From: Rhizophlyctis rosea
Lineage: Eukaryota; Chytridiomycota; Chytridiomycetes; Rhizophlyctidales; Rhizophlyctidaceae
Reading direction: 5' to 3'
Length of the DNA stretch: 19,094 nucleotides
NCBI GenBank assembly: GCA_027596075.1
Contig: JADGJC010000153.1
Coordinates: 76,030 to 95,123, forward strand
The first letter of the stretch is position 1; each line of letters begins with the position of its first letter. A program made the position numbers and the translations under genes. Below are positions 6,829 to 15,900 of the stretch, one piece after another. The notes beneath the pieces were generated by a model. The model saw only the letters and a list, made by a program, of their open reading frames with translations, was not told where the DNA came from and did not search any database.

Positions 6829-8307
6829 ATGCTACATTTACTCTCGAAACCCCGCACGCCCACTCCACCCGCACCACCCCAAACAACAACCCACCTTCAC
6901 ATCACAATTCCCTCCCACATCCCCCTCCTCCCCCGCTATAAATCCCTAACCCACATCTCCCTCGCAAACTTCAAACAACCTCTAACAGCCACTCTCCTCG
7001 CTCCTCTATCCAATTTCCACCTCCTCTTCCTGCTCGATGTATCATATACGTCTACCACGCTCCAGGTGTTGCAGAGAGTTTTAAGAGGCGTACATGTGTT
7101 ACGGTTGAGGACGTTCGGAAGTGGGGTGTGGGATGTGAAGGGCGTCACTGAAGCTCAAACTCGGGGTTTTTTAGAGTGGGTTTTACCTGACGTTTGGGAA
7201 GTTGATGGTGTAGTTGTCCTAGAACGTGAACGCGCGAAATGGGAACAGTATTTTACGGAAGGGGGTGGGAAGCATTCTGTGTTGGTGAGGAAACATCTTT
7301 TGGTGGGGGGTGAGGGTGGGTTCAATGGAAGTGTGAAAGGGAAGATTGTTACGCGTCAGGCGGAGGAGTTGGTAAGAGCTATGCCGAACGCGTTCTTGAT
7401 GGGTATGGATAGGGATGTGTGGAGGTTACGGACTTTAGCACACGTACTTGAACAGAACGTTTTGCGTTCATTACCGCCGTCGCACGCGAGTATATTAGGA
7501 GGGAAGATCCAATTCCTCTTCACGACATCCTTATCCACAACAACAACACCCGAAACCTCCACCCCGTCAAAACTCATCCTCGCCCTCCTCCTCTTCGCGT
7601 CCCTCTCACCCGCATTCGACGGTCTGCACAAAGTCCTACAAGAAGTATTAGAATCGATCTTCATCACCCGCCGCGACGGCATGGCCGAAATGGAAGGACG
7701 GGTCTACCATTGGTGTCAGAAGGGTCTGAGTTTCCTGAGTTGGGACGTACATGAACGGTGTGAGATGTTATCACTTTGTTGGAGTGGGGTGTGGTTAGAT
7801 ACGATGTCAGAACGAAGTCAAACTGCGGCTCCGGGGTTGGTATCGGATGAGATGTTGGTGGATGTAAGGGAGGTGATAGCGGGGATGAGTGAAGTAGCGT
7901 CAGGTTTTGCATCTCTGAAACCTTCTACATCAAAATCTCGAACAACGATAACAACATCAACTCTCCCCATTCTCTCTTTGACACCCAAAACACCCCACAC
8001 AAAAACAATCGCAAAACTAACACTCGAAACAACCCTCCTCGCGACTCTCCTCCCTTCCACGTCCTTTCTTGCCGCATTCCTAGCTATGCGGCAAATCGCG
8101 GAGGAGGCCATTGGGTGTTTGGATCCGGGTTGGATTGGGAAAATTCAAGGAGTGGGTAACTACGGCGACCAATGGGGAAAGGAGGATACTGAAGAGGTTG
8201 CAGATCTGGATGTGGATGTACGTGCAACGGAGATGAAGTTTGAGCTGGGGAGAGTTGTGGAGGAGTGTGTCAGGAGGGCGGCGCAGGTTGATGTAGTGGA
8301 TGGATGA
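6829..8307 (+). CDS. Conserved-looking protein of unknown function with an LRR/F-box-like N terminus
   Basis: Intronless frame of 492 codons from the ATG at 6829; an upstream exon cannot be excluded because CGGTATGC at this ATG also resembles a donor. Residues 22-60 (IPSHIPLLPRYKSLTHISLANF) have the hydrophobic spacing of an F-box helix pair. Residues 60-100 (LLFLLDVSYTS, VHVLRLRTFG) read like leucine-rich repeats. The middle (VWRLRTLAHVLEQNVLRSL; LILALLLFASLSPAFDGLHKVLQEVLESI) and the end (LAAFLAMRQIAEEAIGCLDPGW) look like amphipathic helices. No catalytic motif or signal sequence is apparent. An F-box/LRR adaptor of ubiquitin ligases is one possibility, held weakly. A broken partial duplicate lies 1.3 kb upstream, which supports this frame because similarity follows the reading frame. 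The gene alternates C-rich and G-rich codon blocks six times. Confidence 0.8.
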   Translation: MLHLLSKPRTPTPPAPPQTTTHLHITIPSHIPLLPRYKSLTHISLANFKQPLTATLLAPLSNFHLLFLLDVSYTSTTLQVLQRVLRGVHVLRLRTFGSGVWDVKGVTEAQTRGFLEWVLPDVWEVDGVVVLERERAKWEQYFTEGGGKHSVLVRKHLLVGGEGGFNGSVKGKIVTRQAEELVRAMPNAFLMGMDRDVWRLRTLAHVLEQNVLRSLPPSHASILGGKIQFLFTTSLSTTTTPETSTPSKLILALLLFASLSPAFDGLHKVLQEVLESIFITRRDGMAEMEGRVYHWCQKGLSFLSWDVHERCEMLSLCWSGVWLDTMSERSQTAAPGLVSDEMLVDVREVIAGMSEVASGFASLKPSTSKSRTTITTSTLPILSLTPKTPHTKTIAKLTLETTLLATLLPSTSFLAAFLAMRQIAEEAIGCLDPGWIGKIQGVGNYGDQWGKEDTEEVADLDVDVRATEMKFELGRVVEECVRRAAQVDVVDG

Positions 8308-8393
8308 AAGGGAATTGAGGTTGGGACATGAGATGAATGGTCGATTGTTGTGGTATTGGTACCACACCAGGTTGGATGTAATCTATCTCATGA

Positions 8394-8669
8394 GGACGGC
8401 TTACTCTAGCAACATCTCTGGACGATTGCCATGAAGATTGGGAATCGAACGGGAGGAAAGAGAGCACATGGCTGTGGGAAGCAGAGCCTGTAAGGTTGTT
8501 GCATTTGGCGGAATTTGATGAGCACCTGGCACAAAAAATCCTCCAGCCACGTATGGCTACTATCTTTGACTTTTTTGGGGCTGCAAAAATGTATGTCGGT
8601 TGTGATGACGACGAAGATGATGATGAACCGCCTCCCGTCATTATCATGAAACCCAAACATATTTGCTAG
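8394..8669 (+). other. Orphan exon-like open stretch, possible gene relic
   Basis: The frame from just after a TGA at 8391 to a TAG at 8667-8669 has no initiating ATG in its first half, but reads like protein. It has Trp-rich charged sequence (TWLWEAEPVRLLHLAEFDEH), then PRMATIFDFFGAAKMY, then an acidic run (DDDEDDDEPPP). A possible acceptor, TTACTCTAG, precedes 8410, yet there are only about 85 bases between the previous gene's stop and this point, too little for a proper upstream exon. Two minus-strand frames also overlap, so coding strand is uncertain. The rest of 8308-9037 shows nothing I can support. Confidence 0.3.
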
Positions 8670-9037
8670 TATGAAGTCTATCAAAGCACTCGCAAATGAT
8701 TGTATGTTATGTTCAATCACACAAAATCGTGGGAGGCGCTTCATCTTGTTTGGCAGCCTCTCTTATAGAAGATGATAACCCAACATACTGCAAAAGATAT
8801 GGGATACATGATGGGAACGTTGCAAAGATCTAAAGCATCCCAAATCTTGAAGGTGGTTACGTAAGGTGGGCATTTATGGCACAGAGGATGATTTTGGGCA
8901 ATCTGTTGTCCATCACATGATGCGGCAGTGAGCCAAACGCCAGGATCCCTCCAGCTGTCCCGTCCCCCGTCTTCCGACCACAGATTCACCACTGCAACGG
9001 CAGCCATTCCCAGAAAGTCAACATCAACAACGCAATC

Positions 9038-9469
9038 ATGTTTCCGATCTCCGACGAGTACCGTCAAGAGGTAGACTTAGACTTCATCCTGGAAGAACTT
9101 GACAAGTACGGCCTAAACGAACCAGACTTCGTCACATGGCTCAAGTCCCACCCCACTTTCCAAGTATCAAAAGGCGCCGACCCCTTCATATGGCTTCTAC
9201 AGCAAGCGGCATCGGCACAAGTCGCTCTATCAGACCCCACAGTGCGCATGTTTGAAGTTCCACAGTCCTCCTTTCCAACCCGCGCAGCCTTTCTGCCACA
9301 AAACTCCGCAACTCCCTCGTCAATGAACTCATCCAAAGTGAGCGGCGCGTCCGTCCACTCATCTTTTTCCACCCACCAACCAGCCATGGCGGACAGCACC
9401 ACTCAGGAAGCCGGGATAGAGGGAGAGAAACCAGCTTCAAATGACCATCACGAGCATTCATTCAAATGA
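9038..9469 (+). CDS. Small protein of unknown function; may be spliced and extend to 9910
   Basis: Frame of 143 codons from the ATG at 9038. Residues 5-60 look like an all-helical acidic domain (EYRQEVDLDFILEELDKYG, EPDFVTWLKSHPTF, FIWLLQQAASAQVAL). The rest is Ser/Thr/Pro/His-rich and probably disordered. An alternative model uses the GTGAGC donor at 9338 (after residue 100, phase 0) and the acceptor CTTCTCCACAG ending at 9484. That 147-bp intron is a multiple of three and removes the only in-frame stops, TGA-TAA at 9467-9472. The frame then runs on to 9910, giving about 241 residues ending in QQLVKRCGEVVPDPSNMQY and AACNAMAGRLVG. The 9485-9600 part of that extension is Arg/Gly-rich and less convincing. 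I do not recognise either form. Confidence 0.6.
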   Translation: MFPISDEYRQEVDLDFILEELDKYGLNEPDFVTWLKSHPTFQVSKGADPFIWLLQQAASAQVALSDPTVRMFEVPQSSFPTRAAFLPQNSATPSSMNSSKVSGASVHSSFSTHQPAMADSTTQEAGIEGEKPASNDHHEHSFK

Positions 9470-9930
9470 TAACCTTCTCCACAGAGGCGTTTCGGCAGGG
9501 TCGGCGGTCTGCATCGATCTCTTCGCGGTGTCAGTGCTGGTCGGGGTGCCCGTAATGGACTGGGGCAAAGGGTTGTACATGACAGACAACGTCGGATGAT
9601 GCCCTCGAATACACGGGAGCATGGTGCATGTTATACATCTACGATTACTCCTCCATCCCTCGCAAAGCATTTGGATGGGCAAATGTGGCGGGATACCATT
9701 GTGGGATACATCTGTTTAACTTCCAATCCACCAAAACCGGCACCACCACCACACACGGAAAATATGCTCATCGGGCCCGAATCACAGCAACTTGTCAAAA
9801 GATGCGGCGAAGTCGTCCCTGACCCGTCGAATATGCAGTACGTCGCAAGGAACGAAGCGGCTTGCAACGCCATGGCTGGACGACTGGTTGGAGTGCTCTT
9901 CTTGAGCTGACGGAGGGGCGTAGCATTCAA

Positions 9931-10405
9931 CATAAGTTATTTATAGGAATCGTCTGCAATGATCTATGCGATTCCAAATATATATAGTCTTAACAGCTTT
10001 GGGATGGGGAGGAGGTCAAAAAGAAAACAGGAAAATAATATGTTCAATCGCTTGCTTCAGAGCTAGTCCCTGAGGGGATTGTGCGAGGTAATAGTATGTT
10101 TGTGGTGCCGTCCAGTAGGCTAAACATTGATGCTTGAATCAAGGCTGAACCTATACTCACTTTGTCTGTCCATTCACAATCCTGCAACACGGAAAGTTGA
10201 CAACTTTCGAGTGCGGCGTGTGCACTGTGGACCCGCGTGCATGCCCCAGGTCACTCAGCCCTGATAATATTACCCAAAATGGTTTGATGATTTGGGTCCC
10301 CGTAAACAATCCAACCCTTCGACATTCGACCTTTTCCTTCTTTTCTGGCCTTCGCTTCACCTCTAGTCAAGTCAACAAGCAATCTGCATATACTGTAGTG
10401 ACGCT
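9931..10405. other. Intergenic region upstream of the rhomboid gene
   Basis: No coding signal is visible. It holds a small inverted repeat, GGAATCG at 9946-9952 pairing with CGATTCC at 9969-9975, and an AT-rich stretch (AAATATATATAG) around 9976. The promoter of the gene starting at 10406 should lie here, but I see no defined element. Confidence 0.4.
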
Positions 10406-11494
10406 ATGGCCTTCCAAACAGGGACGGGAGTGGCACTCTTAGGAACAGCCGCTTTGACTCTTCCCTCCCTCTTCTCAGTCTATCACCGCAACCTCAATCT
10501 CCCAACTCCACCTCTGTCTCCTCAATTCATACACGACAACCTTCACTTCACATACCGAGCAAAACCGCAGTTCCAGGTCCTTACACCGCTATGGACGATA
10601 TTCACGCATATGTTTCACCATGTGGATATTGGGTAACGTCAGCATCCTTCGGACGCAAAAGGCTGCAAGCACGCTCATATTACTCTATCCAGACACTGGT
10701 TGGGCAACATATACGCGATGTTCCAGTCCGGGCTAACTCTCGACCTAGGCTTCACGCGCACAACCATCCTCCTGATAGGCGGCGCAATATCCGGCGCGCT
10801 AGCACATATATTTGAATGGACGCTCTTAACCCCGTTTCTCACCACAATATCCGACCTCTTCCACCCCACTCCCCCCTCTCAGATCCCACAACCAACCCTC
10901 CTGGAAGACCTCGCAACAGATGCAACAGAAACAGCCACATCCCTCTTCCACTGGATCACAACGAAGATCACCCCGGCACCCTCGTCCCCAACCTCTCCTC
11001 AACCACCAGCACCCAAACTCCCCACACGAACCCTAACCCGCCTAACCTCCCTCCTCCCCCTAACCCTCTCCCTAACCGGCCTCTCCTCCGCCACCTACGC
11101 CCTAACCGGCGCCGACCTAGCCCAAACCCTCCTCCAAGTCCGCCTCGCCCGCCACCACGTCCGTACCGCTACATCCCCGGCCGACCGCGCACGTAAAATC
11201 GAAATATACCACTACCACCTTCGCGAGGCGGGCGGGAGGAGCGTAGTGGTATTGGCGCAGGTTGTGGCGCTTTTGGAGCCGGATTTGAGGGGGTTGGTGT
11301 TTGATTTGGGGAGTGGGAAGTGGGGTGGGGAGGTTGTGGGGTCTGGTGGTGGGGGAGGGAGACCGAAGGAAATGGTGGGGCATAGTGCGCATTTGGGCGG
11401 ATTCTTGTTTGGGGCGGGGATGATGTGGTGGTTTGGGTGGGGTGTTGAGGAGGCTTTTGTGGAAGATGGTGAGGAGGGAGAGAAGGGGTGGTGA
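10406..11494 (+). CDS. Rhomboid-family intramembrane serine protease (two exons)
   Basis: Exons 10406-10632 and 10693-11494, joined in phase 2 across a 60-bp intron (GTAACG donor, TATCCAG acceptor), give 342 residues. Splicing restores the diagnostic segment HMFHHVDIGHWLGN, which includes the H-x-x-x-N motif of rhomboid membrane helix 2 (H77, N81). A GGAISGALAH helix follows. The GxS active-site motif is GLSSA (S207) and the catalytic His lies in GHSAHLGGFLFG (H309). Both members of the Ser/His dyad are therefore present, so an active protease that cuts membrane-anchored substrates is likely. The spacing is unusual: Asn to Ser is about 126 residues and Ser to His about 102, roughly twice that of compact rhomboids, because of a Pro/Thr-rich insertion (about 130-190) and a basic plus Gly-rich insertion (about 230-300). 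No clear mitochondrial presequence is visible; a hydrophobic helix begins at residue 8, so location is open. Confidence 0.9.
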
Positions 11495-12039
11495 TGAAAA
11501 GGACCTTGGCATTAATGTTGGAATCTCGGCAGTGGGCGGAGTAGGGCGCGACAACCATTGTCGTGCTTCCCCATTTTAGATGAGACAATTGTTGCATGTT
11601 GACAGTGAAGAATGGTTTAGAGTCTTCCGTCGTAGTGCCCATGCCCCTCGAAGCGCACCCAGATTAGATGAAGAGAGCTCGTGCATGCCATCCATCGGAG
11701 TGGAGTAGGTGGCAATGAATGACAGTACCATGTGGATCAAATGACATCACACACAACTGCTCGATGAATTTAACCCCATGTAGCAGTGGTACACGCCAAT
11801 CACCAACGCTTCTCTCCTTTTCATTACATGGCATGGAACGATTCCTTCGTATCACACACAAGAAACCCCCAAAGGCTCAACTCGAACCATGGCTCCACGA
11901 AGAAAGTATGCCAGCCAAACCAGAGTTATCAGAGCGGAGACCAAATCGCATGAAACGTATAGAGGAGAAGCTGAAACGGTGTCTGCTAACATAAAGGAGC
12001 CAAGCCATCTATTGCCTAATCACAAGATGTCAAAGTTTT
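11495..12039. other. Intergenic region, weak overlapping frames only
   Basis: Short frames exist on both strands, for example a 91-codon + frame at 11719-11994 ending in a Lys/Arg/Glu-rich helix. None is supported by a motif, splice pattern or consistent codon choice, and they overlap one another. I do not call a gene here. Confidence 0.35.
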
Positions 12040-12600
12040 GCATACATCATTCAAAAAAGTCTTGGCGGAAACTTGAATGTTAGTGGTGGAGTCGTTGTCG
12101 TTATAAAGGTTCCCATACGGGCCGACAAGTTTGCCCAAAGGCGTACCTCCTCCCCGAAGGTCAGAGTTGTGACTTGTCGTCACGCAATATTCCGAAAAGG
12201 AGTGCACATCGCAGCACCCCGGAGGGTCGATGTCGGGAGACTTAGAATGTTGAGGGTGGTGTCGGTGTTTCTGCTTGATTGCCCTTACGAGACGAGCAAG
12301 TTGCCCCGAAAGACAAAACTCCTCCCCGAGGGTCAGAGTCGTTCTTGCCCGTACGCAAGATTCCCAAAAGGAATCAAAACACCGTAACACTCCGTAGAGT
12401 CGATGCTAGGAAGTCTTGAAAGGAAAGGTGGTGACAGTCTTAAAGACCCTTACGAGACGAGCAAGTTGCCCCGAAAGACAAAACTCCTCCCCGAGGGTCA
12501 GAATTGTTCTTGCCCGTACGCAAGATTCCAAAAGGTAATCAAACACCGTAACACTCCGTAGAGTCGGTGTTGGGAGTTCTTGGATAGGCGGGAAGTATGG
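12040..12600. repeat. Tandem repeat, 166-170 bp unit, about 3.5 copies
   Basis: Full copies start at 12112, 12282 and 12448 (periods 170 and 166), and the tail of a further copy is visible at about 12060-12111. Copies two and three are nearly identical over their first 110 bases (CCCTTACGAGACGAGCAAG, CTCCTCCCCGAGGGTCAGA, CCGTAACACTCCGTAGAGTC). The first is much more diverged. The older copy has GTGACTTGTCGTCAC where the younger ones have TCTTGCCCGTACGCAAGA, so a small hairpin is kept at nearly the same place. Frames on both strands run through the repeats but have no protein-like conservation. The array ends about 300 bp before the start codon at 12901. Confidence 0.85.
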
Positions 12601-12636
12601 TGCTGATGGTGAAGGCGAAGTTGATGTCTTGAATAT

Positions 12637-12672
12637 GGTCCATGTTGCTTCGTGAAGCAGTCTTGGAACATG
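12637..12672. other. Imperfect inverted repeat
   Basis: CCATGTT near 12639 pairs with AACATGG near 12667, with an inner GCTTC/GAAGC pair. It lies between the tandem array and the next gene. A nearby 11-bp direct duplication (ACTTCGGACTG twice, 12716-12737) adds to the repetitive character. Function is unknown; it may mean nothing. Confidence 0.4.
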
Positions 12673-12900
12673 GGGAGTTGACTGGAGGGGAGTGAGGGGA
12701 AAGAAAGAAGAACCAACTTCGGACTGACTTCGGACTGTGATTGCCTTAAGCTTTGTGTTGATCGTTGAGTGACCCTCCGAATGATGAGGTAAGCTTCCAA
12801 CCAGCCACCCGCCACACAATGCACTGCACCACCACCCTGAACCCTTCACGCTTCTCATTTCTCGCAGCATGCTCAACTTCTCCATACACCATATAGAAGC

Positions 12901-15900
12901 ATGCAGACTTCCGACAATAACGAATCAGATGAAGATGTGGAAGAACTCATTAAAGAAGAATTGGCCAGGCTAGATCAGACGGATGCGCTACAGGATTACA
13001 ATGTGGACGCCCATCCAGTATCCTCTAGTCTGGAGGTGGTGGACGACCGAGGACTCGAAACGAGCACGTCATGGACAGAAGAGCTACGTCCTAGTCCTTC
13101 AATCATGCTGAGGGCGGAGGATGATTATGGATTGGAGGTCGGTGAAAAGTTGTCCCTATCATCTTATTGACTGACATAAGTGACACGATCTTGCTTTATC
13201 GCAGAGGCTAACATCATGGCAAGACTACCTCGACACCATATCATCGCGTGATGCAGAACGGCAGGCCATCATGGATGACGTAGAAACAACCGAGTTTCTT
13301 TTGTCAGAGCTAAGACCAAATGGTGTTCTTGCTGTTGAGCAGCATGCCCGCGAAGCGCCGGAACCCGAGCCGCCTGATCATGACGTTGATGTGGCGGTAA
13401 TGGAACTGCAAAATATTTCTGGCACGTAGTATGCTGATTCAAAAGGTCTCCTTTTAATAAAATAGGAACCAGACATGGCCATCAATGAACAACTAGCGCG
13501 CGAGGAGGCGGAATTGGCTGAACGTCTGAGAGAGTTGCATGCTACAACGAAAAGTGAGCAGGCTATTTTGGATGCGTTGAATGCTGAGGCGGTGGAGGCG
13601 GGTATCAAGACGGATGTTGTTGTGGTTCCTGTTGAAAGCGTTGAGGCATCCAAAGCGCCGGTCCGGGAGGAGGGAGCGGGTAAGAAGAAGGCGGAGGAGG
13701 TGATGGAAAAGGAACAGAGGAAGCCGAGTGGGATGCCGCCCGATATTGTAGCGCTTGCTGTGGCTCGGTCAAGTTTTGGGGTGAGTCGGAAGGTTATCTT
13801 TGTATTGTGGTATGCCATCAAGGGTCTGCGTTCACAATCTTACCCCAAAATGTTCTTGACAACAGTCCAACGACACCATCGCAGCCGTCGAAGCCGAAGA
13901 ATCCGATCTCATCGATCAGCACACAATCCTCACCAACCAAATCCGTACAGAAGCAGGGGAACAAGCCCGTCTCCAGTTCCGACTGGACTCCCTCGCGACC
14001 CAAAAAGCTGTCATCATCCGCACCCTACGCCAAACAAAAGATAAACTCCGCCAACTGCAGGAAAAAGAACGGACCCTGTTTCATTGGTTGACGCACGACG
14101 CCAAGTCTGCATACGATAGGGAAAAGGACCGGAGCGCAGTGCTCATAGGACGTGCGCAGGCTTTGGCGAAGAAGATGAAGAAGGAGCAGGAGGGGTTGAA
14201 GGTCCGCCTAGTGGGGTGGAAGGGTGAAGGCGAAGGCCTAATAAAACGAATGAACGACCTAACAATCAACCACACCCACCTCATCGACCAATACACCACC
14301 GCCCAACAAGACCTCACCACCCTCCAATCCGAACTAAGTGCCCAATCCACCCTCCTAGACCACCGTCGCGCCGAACGCGACCGCCTCCTCCTCAAAAAAC
14401 TCCAACAGGAAGAAGCAACCCGCCAACTGGAAGTTGAGCTTCTCATAAAGGCGGCGCATCGACAACGACCAGATAGAGTTGTTGAGTTTAACGAGATTGA
14501 GTTTTTGGAAGCTATTGGTGTTGGGTTGAGAAAGATTCCAGACTTGAGCGATGCGGCGAATATAAGGCATATTAATTTTGATGATAATCTTTTGAGTGCT
14601 ACGAAGGGGTTGGAGGTTTTAAAGAATTTGAAGACTTTGAGTTTGAGTGTGGGTGCCGGCTTGACGTTTTGGGGGTGTTGCGCCCATTTTCGGATTGTTA
14701 TTACATTCCAAACCTTTCCGTGCTGATATACCTTCATTTTGGCAAACAACAATAGGGAAACCAATACTCAGCAATAGACATGCGATGTTTTGTTCTTCTG
14801 CGATCCTTGAATGCCGCATCGAATCAAATTGTTGAAGTGCAGGTAAATTGAGCCGAACCTGCCCCCCCACCGGTACGCCCATGATGATTTACTCATCCGC
14901 TGAGACGTACAGAACGCCGATAAATGTGAACGCCTCCAACTGCTAAATCTAAACTTCAACCCCTTGCGCGACGTCGCCTTCCTCCAATCCGTTCGAACTC
15001 TCCAAGTTCTTTCCCTGGGTGGAACTCAAGTGAGTCTATTACCTCCTCTATGACCCATCCACATTCCTCTGATACCCAACTTTCCCAGATCCAAAACTTC
15101 CAACCCGTCTCCAACCTAACCGACATCCTCTATCTTGACCTATCCTCCAACCGTATCCACAACCTCGATTTGAAGTTCCTCGCGACGTGCGCGATATTGC
15201 AATGTTTGAATCTGACAGACAACTTCTTTACGGTGATGCCGGTGGTGCCGTGTATGCTGGTGACAGATTTGGAGGTTGGGGGCAATAAGATTGAGTGAGT
15301 GTGGTGATATTGGAGGGATTTCCTCTTCCCGCGGGGGGACGGGGGCGGTCCTTGTTCTCGGAATAAGGTTTGACCGTGCGTTTGATTCCCTGCAGAGAAC
15401 TGAAGATCGAGGCTTTCTCACCAACACTGCGATACATCAACCTCAACAACAATCAACTCCGGAAAGTTTCCCCTCTAGTCAACTGTATGTTCTTGCAGGA
15501 GTTGCATTTGCAGAATAACTTATTGAGTGGTAAAGTTTAATTTCCGCCGCTCACTTTACACTATTTGTAATCATATTGATGAATGTAATTTCCATCTTTC
15601 CTCACCACAACAGAGCTGACGGACATCTACTCAATCAGTCTCTGCCAAGAACTCCGCGTCTTGGACTTGAGAAAGAACCCTGTGGTACATGATAGGCACT
15701 TTGGACAAGCAATGTTGATTCTTTTGCCTTCGTTGCAGGTTTGTTTACTCTCGTTTCATACAGAGCAACAAGGAGCAATTTTTAGATTATTGTTTTGTGG
15801 AAAAAACAGGTTCTAAACGGTGACTGGATCGAGCGCGGCCCTGACGCACGACCTGACCATTTGAGGATTGTGAAATGGTGTCGGCGGGCGTGGGTGTTTT

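Noticed and set aside
8438..8452. GTTCGATTCCC on the minus strand, resembling a tRNA T-loop
   Set aside because: The flanks do not pair to form a T-stem and no acceptor stem or anticodon arm can be drawn around it.
11117..11642. Long minus-strand frames opposite the rhomboid gene
   Set aside because: They are Pro/His/Ser-rich shadows of the G-rich coding strand; rhomboid motifs define the + strand as coding.
12112..12588. Possible CRISPR-like array
   Set aside because: Units are contiguous 166-170 bp tandem copies with no spacers, and the gene context is eukaryotic.
12016..12885. Minus-strand frames of 124 and 159 codons sharing a repeated peptide
   Set aside because: The shared peptide simply reflects the tandem DNA repeat; the older copy shows no codon-level conservation and the + strand is equally open.
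13781..13865. Reading through intron 3 of the LRR/IQ gene (frame 13475-14044)
   Set aside because: The unspliced frame becomes Arg/His/Ser-rich and breaks the coiled coil, whereas the GTGAGT/AACAG intron joins two acidic helical segments in phase 0.
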